Shown here: positions 58,692 to 64,000 of the stretch, piece after piece
Layout of the letters: every line of letters begins with the position of its first letter
Position numbering within the stretch: the first letter of the stretch is position 1
Assembly: GCA_041494805.1 (NCBI GenBank)
Contig: JBGQBN010000013.1
Coordinates: forward strand, 1-64,000
Length of the DNA: 64,000 nucleotides
Direction: 5' to 3'
DNA from: JBGQBN01 sp041494805
Lineage (GTDB): Bacteria > Acidobacteriota > Terriglobia > Terriglobales > Acidobacteriaceae
Notes under the pieces: model-generated
What the model was told of the DNA's origin: nothing
The model's database searches: none
Seen by the model: the letters and a program-made list of their open reading frames with translations, nothing else
Position numbers and translations under genes: made by a program

Positions 58692-59156
58692 CTACGGAGT
58701 CGGCGTGGCCTGCTGGAATTTCAACCGCCACTGCTCGCCCTGCTTCACCCAGATCGAACTGATGCGTTGATAGCGCGGGATCGGTTCGTCATACAGTGTC
58801 ATGCGCACAATGCAGTTGTAAGTCACGACCGCAACATTCTCGTCGATGGGCAGGATCTCGATGTCATAAGGCCGGTACTCCTTTACATCGGCCATGCGGA
58901 CAGCTTCCAGAACATCATTCTTGTCGTACTGGCTGCCATCGGTGCCGACTCCCACGAAGTCGTCGGTCAGAGTACGCTTGAACACATCCACATTTTTTTG
59001 TTTTTGCGCGTCACCCAGGGCCTTGTCGCTGGCGATCAGCGTCTGCTCCAGCGCGGTGAGAGGCTTGGAACTCACGCCGGCGGAAGCCTGAGCGAACCCG
59101 GGGACGACGGCGACAATGGAACAGAGCAGCAAGCAGCCGAACCAGCAACGTTTCAT
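58692..59156 (-). CDS. Secreted DUF4440/NTF2-like protein
   Basis: This 154-residue protein starts at ATG 59156 (GAGGGGG upstream). The signal peptide (1-22) has one Cys near the cleavage region, so a lipoprotein is possible but not clear. The mature part (ALEQTLIASDKALGDAQKQKNVDVFKRTLTDDFVGVGTDG...SSIWVKQGEQWRLKFQQATP) is the cone-shaped SnoaL/NTF2 fold of DUF4440 proteins. It begins 10 bases downstream of the hisS stop and likely shares that transcript. The ligand is unknown. Confidence 0.85.
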   Translation of the reverse strand: MKRCWFGCLLLCSIVAVVPGFAQASAGVSSKPLTALEQTLIASDKALGDAQKQKNVDVFKRTLTDDFVGVGTDGSQYDKNDVLEAVRMADVKEYRPYDIEILPIDENVAVVTYNCIVRMTLYDEPIPRYQRISSIWVKQGEQWRLKFQQATPTP

Positions 59157-59166
59157 GCAATCCCCC

Positions 59167-60765
59167 TCAGCCCTCAGATTGAATCTTCCGCGCCAACTCA
59201 GCACGCGGCACCGAGACTTGCTCTCCAGTCTCCAGGTTCTTTAATGCAAAAGCACCCGCCTTGACCTCATTTTCGCCCACAATCAAGGCGAAGCGTGCGC
59301 TCATCTTGCTGGCGGTTTCCAGCGACTTCTTCAGGCGGAAGCTCTCATCTCCCAGTTCGACCACCACATCGTGACGGCGCAACTCCCGCGCCAGGCGCGC
59401 CGCCTCGCGATCCATGCCGGCGCCCAGCGGCGCGATGTAAACGTCGGGCTTGCGGGCAACCGCTTCCGCCGATTCCTTCAGCGCCAGCACCAGCCGGTCT
59501 TCGCCGATCGAGAATCCAACGCCGGGCGCGCTGGGGCCGCCCAGCGATTCCGAAAGCCCATCGTAGCGTCCTCCACCGAGAATCGCGTTCTGCGCGCCCA
59601 GGGCCCCGTGCGTGAACTCGAACGCCGTACGCGTGTAGTAGTCCAGTCCGCGGACCAGGCGGTCGTTCAACGTGAACGGCACCGCCACCGCTTTCAGAAT
59701 CTCCTGCACTTCATCAAAATGCTTCCGGCAACCCTCGTCCAGAAACTGGCTGATCCGCGGCAGCTTCTCGATGATGGGCTGGTCCTCGGGAACCTTGCAG
59801 TCAAATACCCGCAGAGGGTTAGTGACCGCCCGGCGCTGGCAATCGGCACACATTTTCGCCGCCAGCGGTTCGAGCGCCTTGCGCAAGGCTTCGTTGTAGG
59901 CTAGACGGTCATTGGGACAGCCGACTGAGTTCAACTCCAGAGTCCAATCGTTGATGCCAAGCCGATCAAGAAACGTGGCCAGCAGTTCCAGCACCTCGGC
60001 GTCACGCGCGGGTGATTCGCTACCGGCAGTGGAAGGTCCTATCACCTCCGCGCCGATCTGATAGAACTGGCGGTAGCGGCCCTTCTGCGGACGCTCCCGG
60101 CGGAACTGCGGGCCGATGTAGTAAAGCTTGTTCAGTCCTCGCTCCCAGAGCTTGTGCTCGATGTAAGCTCGGACCACGCCCGCGGTGTTTTCGGGGCGAA
60201 GGGTGAGCAAGTTGAGGGGTTGGGAGTCTCTCAAGTCAATAATTTGCAGCGTTATGCCCGAAGACTCCGCGAACTCCAGCAAAGATTTCGTCAGGGGGCG
60301 ATCGACAACTAGCCTGAGTTCGTAATGTTGTCCAACCTTCTCCTTCCACGCTCTGCCGTAGTCTGCCAGCTGTTTGAGGCTTTCTGGTGTAGGCCGAGCT
60401 CCGAAGTCAACGAACACAGATCCGCCCCCAGGCGACATCATTTGATACTTGGGCTTGTAGCCACCTTGAACTAGGAGTGGAGGATCCAGATACTCAATGT
60501 CCTTGGGTAACTGCCCCGTCCACAGCGCTTGAAGCTTATGTTCTGTCGATCGAGAGTCATCGTCCCACGTGTACATTTCCTTAGAGACGATGTCGGTTTC
60601 CTGGCCGACTCCTCGCGCAAACAGTTGCGTTTCCTCGAAAACGGGAGTACGAATCTCGTAGAAGTTGTAAGCCCGGAACACATCCCGCGCCGCCGCTTCG
60701 ACAAAATTCCACAACGCCGTTTCCGGCGGAAGCAGATCGCGCGTGCCTCGGACAGCTTTAATCAT
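59167..60765 (-). CDS. hisS: Histidyl-tRNA synthetase with a ~115-residue insertion
   Basis: This class-II synthetase charges tRNA-His. Motif 1 lies near residues 35-55, motif 2 is PQFRRERPQKGRYRQFYQ, the His-specific motifs are LVRGLDYYTRTAFEF and GGGRYDGL, and the C-terminal anticodon domain is complete. At 532 residues it is about 110 longer than the usual ~425. The extra sequence is residues ~71-186, inserted between KEMYTWDDD and LTLRPENTAGVVRAYIEH, which are adjacent in ordinary HisRS. The insert DNA (60208-60555) is about 52 % GC against about 60 % nearby. Confidence 0.93.
   Translation of the reverse strand: MIKAVRGTRDLLPPETALWNFVEAAARDVFRAYNFYEIRTPVFEETQLFARGVGQETDIVSKEMYTWDDDSRSTEHKLQALWTGQLPKDIEYLDPPLLVQGGYKPKYQMMSPGGGSVFVDFGARPTPESLKQLADYGRAWKEKVGQHYELRLVVDRPLTKSLLEFAESSGITLQIIDLRDSQPLNLLTLRPENTAGVVRAYIEHKLWERGLNKLYYIGPQFRRERPQKGRYRQFYQIGAEVIGPSTAGSESPARDAEVLELLATFLDRLGINDWTLELNSVGCPNDRLAYNEALRKALEPLAAKMCADCQRRAVTNPLRVFDCKVPEDQPIIEKLPRISQFLDEGCRKHFDEVQEILKAVAVPFTLNDRLVRGLDYYTRTAFEFTHGALGAQNAILGGGRYDGLSESLGGPSAPGVGFSIGEDRLVLALKESAEAVARKPDVYIAPLGAGMDREAARLARELRRHDVVVELGDESFRLKKSLETASKMSARFALIVGENEVKAGAFALKNLETGEQVSVPRAELARKIQSEG
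60208..60555 (-). other. Insertion segment inside hisS (domain of unknown function)
   Basis: This in-frame insert encodes about 115 residues: LDPPLLVQGGYKPKYQMMSP, then VFVDFGARPTPESLKQLADYGRAW, then LRLVVDRPLTKSLLEFAESSGITLQIIDLRD. The strand-helix-strand pattern with KQLxxY and LVVxxxLTxxLLxxAExxGI recalls the second half of NucS/PD-(D/E)XK-like nuclease folds, but the catalytic D-(D/E)-K residues are not evident. It has no intein motifs. The domain identity is only a hypothesis. Confidence 0.55.
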
Positions 60766-60768
60766 AGG

Positions 60769-60789
60769 TCGTTAGTCGTTGGCCGAACG
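60769..60789. repeat. Heptad-phased intergenic repeat, locus 9
   Basis: Words GTCGTTA, GTCGTTG, GCCGAAC immediately upstream of the hisS start codon. Short, without an opposed arm. Confidence 0.45.
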
Positions 60790-60794
60790 CTTTG

Positions 60795-60920
60795 TCATCC
60801 TGAGCGAAGCGAAGGACCTGTTGTTTGTGTCGATCGTAGTTTCTTTCGCCCCTTTGGGGCTTGCGTCGCCTGATCATCTACCCACGGCTTACGCCGTGGG
60901 CTGCACTCTTCCGCCGCTTC
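60795..60920. repeat. Composite repeat island incl. CHPERSEGP-type element
   Basis: GTCATCCTGAGCGAAGCGAA (60795-60814) is the element whose reverse or forward translation gives the often-seen spurious peptide CHPERSEGP. Then come the hairpins GCCCC/GGGGC (60848-60852, 60856-60860) and CCCACGGC/GCCGTGGG (60881-60888, 60893-60900) and a CCGC/GCGG hairpin near 60911. No gene is present. Confidence 0.7.
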
Positions 60921-60950
60921 GCGGCTCACTCTCCTCGGAGCTGCGGGACT

Positions 60951-60964
60951 GAATGCTGAATGCT
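60951..60964. repeat. Heptad-phased repeat, locus 10
   Basis: GAATGCT, GAATGCT, then TATTTCC; the second word touches the stop codon of the carbonic anhydrase gene. Short and only weakly supported on its own. Confidence 0.4.
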
Positions 60965-61479
60965 TATTTCCTCTCCCCCAAATACGCTTCCTTATACTCC
61001 AGATAGTTCTTCGCGTAGCGCAGAATCATCTCCTGATCTCCGTCCTCGAGTTTGCGCCGGAATTTACCCGGAGAACCAAGCCAAAGCGATCCCGGCTCGA
61101 CCACAGTCCCCTCCGGAATCAGCGTTCCCGCTGCGATGATCGAGCCCGCGCCGATACGTGCCCCATTCAGGATGATCGTTCCCATGCCGATCAGGCAGCG
61201 GTCTTCGACAGTGCAGCCGTGCAGCGTGACCGAGTGTCCGACAGTGACGTATTCGCCCAGCAGAACCTTGTGCTGACCCTTCATACCGTGCAGCACGCTG
61301 CAATCCTGCACGTTGGAATGCGCCCCCACCCGAATCGCGCCCACATCTCCGCGCAGCACTGCATTCATCCACACGCTGGCATGCTCGCCCAGAACGACAT
61401 CGCCGATGAGCTGGGCCGAGTCATCCACGTAGCAAGAGATCGGAATCGTCGGCCTGATACCCTTATAAGACCGGATCAT
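60964..61479 (-). CDS. Gamma-class carbonic anhydrase family protein
   Basis: This 171-residue left-handed beta-helix trimer protein has hexapeptide turns throughout (CYVDDSAQLIGDVVLGEHASVWMNAVLRGDVGAIRVG). The three metal His are His64 in VLHG, His82 and His87 in GHSVTLHG. The acidic loop of the canonical Cam enzyme is absent, as in the CamH/YrdA group, so CO2 hydration is probable but other roles are known. It stands alone between repeat-rich spacers. Confidence 0.9.
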   Translation of the reverse strand: MIRSYKGIRPTIPISCYVDDSAQLIGDVVLGEHASVWMNAVLRGDVGAIRVGAHSNVQDCSVLHGMKGQHKVLLGEYVTVGHSVTLHGCTVEDRCLIGMGTIILNGARIGAGSIIAAGTLIPEGTVVEPGSLWLGSPGKFRRKLEDGDQEMILRYAKNYLEYKEAYLGERK

Positions 61480-61662
61480 TTTTGCAGAGAAGCAGAGAAA
61501 ATGAACATACCACGGGCGTGGGCTGGGGCGTAAGGGGCGGCGGGGAACGACTCAAGAAAAGCAGGCCACGGATTTTCGCGGATTCACACGGATAAAGCGA
61601 GAGCACTTCGCTGCAACAAAAAGCGCGGCATCTCTAGCCGAGCTCTGAAATGTGAGCTGTTC

Positions 61663-61697
61663 CTGACACCTGACGACTGACACCTGACGACTGCCCC
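61663..61697. repeat. Heptad-phased intergenic repeat, locus 11
   Basis: Words CTGACAC, CTGACGA, CTGACAC, CTGACGA, CTGCCCC. It ends just before the stop codon of the DUF4097 gene. The rest of 61480-61699 contains A/G-rich sequence and a CGGATT-rich stretch near 61568-61590, with no gene. Confidence 0.75.
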
Positions 61698-61699
61698 GG

Positions 61700-63154
61700 C
61701 TAGTTTTCCGTCGGCGTCACTGGTGCCGCCGGCGCCTTGGGGGCCTTTGGGGGGTGTGGCGCTGGTAGTGCTTCTACCGCCGTCGACCCCTTGCGAATCT
61801 CAATCGTCCCGTGCTCGTTATTGATCACCAGGCGTGGTCCGCCGCCGCCAATCGTTCCGCTCGCGGTGGCTAGGTCATTGCCGTTCTCGATCTTCAACTC
61901 GCTGAAGTCGGACTGCACATCACCGCCCCGGGCCCGGGCATCCAGATGGAACCCCGCTTTGTCAGGGACGTAGATCTGGACATCTCCCCGGCGATTGTCA
62001 ATCTGCATGCTGCCCAGCTTGCTCATGCGCACTTCCACCGCGCCATTCTCGTCCTGCAGCCGCACATCGCCGCTCACTCCCAGTAAGCGGACGTCCTTCG
62101 AGCGTGTCAGCAGCCGGAACGGTCCCACAATGTCATCGGCCCGCATATCACCCGAATCCATATCAAGGTCGCCATTGAGCCTGGAGAACTCCATGTCGGT
62201 ACGCGCCGACTTGAAACTCACCGCGTTGCCAATTCTTGCGAGCTTGATACTGTCGAACTCGCCGCTGATGTGCGCGGCGCCTTTTACGTCCTGCAACGAA
62301 ATATCATCCCCGCGCCCTTGTATGGAAACGTCCGCGGCAACCTGTGAGATCCGCGCCGAACTGCGCTCCAGGCTGAGGCTGGCCTTGCCGTTGATGTCTG
62401 ACAGCGAAACGTCACCACGCTGGTTGGAAATGTCAGCGTCCCCGTCACGCCCCATCACGCTCACGTCGCCGCGGCGAGTTGAAATCACCACCGAGGCCTT
62501 CCGCGGGAGAGAAACATCCAGGTTGGTGACAATCCAATGATCGCCTGCGCCCTGGGTATTGGCGTTCAGCGAAACCGTGTGGTCGCTGACCGTGATCTGC
62601 GGCTTGGTGCCAGGATTCCACTTGTCGGCATCTTCCTGGCTTTCCGCGTTGATGCGCTTGTGCACGGCCACGTGGATCTTGTCATCGTCCGCCGCACTCA
62701 CGTTGACCGCGCCGCGATCGTTCACCACGTGCAAGTTCGCTCCCGCAGGGAAGGCTTGCTCCAGCTGATCGTCAAAACTGTAACTGTGACCAAACAGCTG
62801 GAAATCACTATCCCCCAGGTCAATGTTGTCGCGGATGTCTCCCCAATTGACACGTGACGCCTGAGTTGCGGCCAGACCGAAGACAATCAACACCACCAGC
62901 AGGAAAACTCCACCCGCGCCAATCCCGGGAGCGCGCGTACCCTCGCGCTGCGCTTGCTGATGTTCGATCAGTTTGACGATTCCCCACAGAATAATGAATA
63001 GAGGCCAGTAGTTCGCAAACCAATGTCCGAGCGTTTCCCACCGCAGCTTGCCCATGTTGGCCAGCAGGAGCAGCACGCCCATCAGGATCAGAACGATGGG
63101 CCCGGCAAATGATCGTCGTCGGCGAGTCGGAGGAACTTGCACGGGGCTAGCCAC
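61700..63154 (-). CDS. DUF4097-type adhesin-like protein with LiaI/LiaF-like membrane N-terminus
   Basis: This 484-residue protein has two membrane helices at the N-terminus (PIVLILMGVLLLLANMG and YWPLFIILWGIVKLIEH) and a third near 80-98. The remainder is a long beta-solenoid of the DUF4097/DUF4098 type with repeated D-S/T-G-D and RGDV turns (ISTRRGDVSVMGRDGDADISNQRGDVSLSDINGKASL). It ends in a Pro/Ala/Lys-rich tail. The GTG start (63154) overlaps the stop of the upstream membrane gene by 8 bases. Members often sit beside LiaF-like or anti-sigma regulators in envelope-stress loci. Confidence 0.88.
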   Translation of the reverse strand: MASPVQVPPTRRRRSFAGPIVLILMGVLLLLANMGKLRWETLGHWFANYWPLFIILWGIVKLIEHQQAQREGTRAPGIGAGGVFLLVVLIVFGLAATQASRVNWGDIRDNIDLGDSDFQLFGHSYSFDDQLEQAFPAGANLHVVNDRGAVNVSAADDDKIHVAVHKRINAESQEDADKWNPGTKPQITVSDHTVSLNANTQGAGDHWIVTNLDVSLPRKASVVISTRRGDVSVMGRDGDADISNQRGDVSLSDINGKASLSLERSSARISQVAADVSIQGRGDDISLQDVKGAAHISGEFDSIKLARIGNAVSFKSARTDMEFSRLNGDLDMDSGDMRADDIVGPFRLLTRSKDVRLLGVSGDVRLQDENGAVEVRMSKLGSMQIDNRRGDVQIYVPDKAGFHLDARARGGDVQSDFSELKIENGNDLATASGTIGGGGPRLVINNEHGTIEIRKGSTAVEALPAPHPPKAPKAPAAPVTPTEN

Positions 63155-64000
63155 GATTCACCTCATTGGAAGGCGGCCGAACTTCACCACTGACGGCGGC
63201 GCCCGGTCCCATCCCCTGGATCGGCGCTGATCCACTGATGTGGCCGGCCGTGGAAGCGTTGCCGCTTAATAGTTTGACCAAGCCGATCACCAGCAGCAGT
63301 GCAGGCCAGGTCTTATGGAAGTACACTATGTCTTGCGCCTGCAGCAGAAACAGCACACCCAAAGTGATCAGCACGGCCGGACCCATCAGGCAGCGGGCCC
63401 GGCACCGGTCGCAGTTGCAAGTCCCATACCTCGGTCCTAGCACGCCCGAACGCCGCGCGAACAGCCATCCCCCGATCACGATCAGGATGATGGGCCAGAA
63501 ACGATCCATGTTGAAAAACCAAATGCCCATGTTATGCAGCAGGAAAAGCACGCCCAGCCCAATCAGGATCACAGCGCCAATCGGCACCTTGCTGGTATCC
63601 ATTTTTTGACCCGTACTGAAGGTCTCCGCCAAACCAAACGGATCGGGAGCGGGCTGGCCCATCTGGACGGCCTTGGCGGAGCGCACCGCGTCAATAATTT
63701 GATACACGTAGAAAAACGCGATGCCAAAACCGAGAAGCACGTGGAGGCCGTCCGCGTTTACCACCGTCTGGCCCCATACCAGTAGGGTGAAGGTCACGAG
63801 GTGCGCCAAGCCCTTGGCATACTGCCCCGTATACACGGCGCCCACGCCGAAGGGAAAGAATCCCGCAAGAATGCCGGCTAGAGCTGGGTTTGGGCCGGAC
63901 CCGGCTACCGGAGTGGCACTCGCTGGAACGAAACCTGCTGCCGCCGGCTGCGCTCCTTGCAGCCGCTCGGCGAGGCAGTTCTCGCAGTAGATTACTCCGC
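63147..64000 (-). CDS. B-box-type zinc-finger membrane protein with LiaI/DUF5668-like helices, 5' end outside the window
   Basis: The open frame continues to the right edge, so the start is missing. The visible part begins GVIYCENCLAERLQG, the tail of a B-box-like zinc finger, then a Gly/Ala/Pro linker, and membrane pairs such as GILAGFFPFGVGAVYTGQYAKGLAHLVTF and VPIGAVILIGLGVLFLLHNMG. A central CNCDRCRARC Cys cluster lies between two LiaI-like helix pairs. It is coupled to the DUF4097 protein downstream, so the two probably act together at the membrane. Confidence 0.85.
   Translation of the reverse strand, partial: GVIYCENCLAERLQGAQPAAAGFVPASATPVAGSGPNPALAGILAGFFPFGVGAVYTGQYAKGLAHLVTFTLLVWGQTVVNADGLHVLLGFGIAFFYVYQIIDAVRSAKAVQMGQPAPDPFGLAETFSTGQKMDTSKVPIGAVILIGLGVLFLLHNMGIWFFNMDRFWPIILIVIGGWLFARRSGVLGPRYGTCNCDRCRARCLMGPAVLITLGVLFLLQAQDIVYFHKTWPALLLVIGLVKLLSGNASTAGHISGSAPIQGMGPGAAVSGEVRPPSNEVNRG

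Noticed and set aside
60208..60555. Intein inside hisS
   Set aside because: The insert is too short, has no Cys/Ser/Thr at the first position, no His-Asn before the C-extein and no intein blocks.
60529..60873. Plus-strand frame opposite the hisS 5' end containing CHPERSEGP
   Set aside because: The peptide arises from the repeat element itself and is a known type of false ORF; the frame runs antisense to hisS.
61560..61600. tRNA-like or regulatory element in the CGGATT-rich stretch
   Set aside because: No cloverleaf or stable stem can be drawn; it resembles other low-complexity CGGAT-type repeat fragments such as the one near 26040-26060.
5781..61697. CRISPR arrays
   Set aside because: The repeats are 7-base words without spacers, differ between loci, and no cas genes are present.

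Overview
The window looks like a chromosomal segment of an acidobacterium (Acidobacteriota, most likely class Terriglobia, Koribacter-like). The grounds are the high GC content (about 58-60 %), an Oar-type TonB receptor with an N-terminal carboxypeptidase-regulatory domain, the STAS/Crp pair with a Cys-rich N-terminus, many small secreted DUF proteins, a HAIR-like (HspR) box in front of dnaK, and a dense population of small intergenic repeats, including the CHPERSEGP-type element. The species cannot be named from sequence alone.

Layout. 1-800: 5' part of dnaK with its promoter. 800-4440: a small accessory island holding two membrane-protein genes (one cut short by a REP-like hairpin), an MNT/HEPN toxin-antitoxin-like pair whose nucleotidyltransferase gene carries an in-frame amber codon, a PD-(D/E)XK nuclease and an orphan FitA-type antitoxin that ends at a second copy of the same hairpin. 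4450-8330: cupin, ferredoxin-NADP reductase, glmS, purS and a small conserved gene, all on the minus strand. 8445-12240: a sigma-54 activator, a STAS protein and a Crp/Fnr regulator. 12247-17335: TonB receptor, small His/Cys protein, LytTR regulator and thiolase. 17432-22030: rlmB, a gluzincin-like protein, a beta-CASP nuclease and DinB. 22128-32240: housekeeping metabolism (trpD, sucCD, ndk, purA, mutM, ROK kinase, hisC). 31500-36511: rluB, scpB, scpA, trpS, an M50 protease and an acyltransferase, all on the minus strand. 36632-40686: a ureohydrolase coupled to an APC permease, then an amidohydrolase. 40698-41309: a MazF-type toxin-antitoxin module with its operator. 41364-46880: rnc, two lepB genes, asmA and a secreted protein in one operon. 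47076-54831: TPR proteins, two ECF sigma systems and a MarR-GNAT regulator. 54963-64000: tRNA-Ala, an M23 peptidase, aspS, hisS with a large insertion, a gamma-carbonic anhydrase, and a DUF4097/LiaI-like membrane pair that runs off the window.

The most striking non-coding signal is a set of at least eleven intergenic loci built of consecutive seven-base words. The words differ between loci but keep strict 7-nt phasing, and several loci fold into long hairpins. Other strong points are the roughly 115-residue insertion inside HisRS, the in-frame hairpin-bearing insertion in mutM, the amber-split MNT gene under a palindromic promoter, and a sigma-54-type promoter in front of the sigma-54 activator itself. 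Single-gene functions come from family recognition by reading. No database search was possible.
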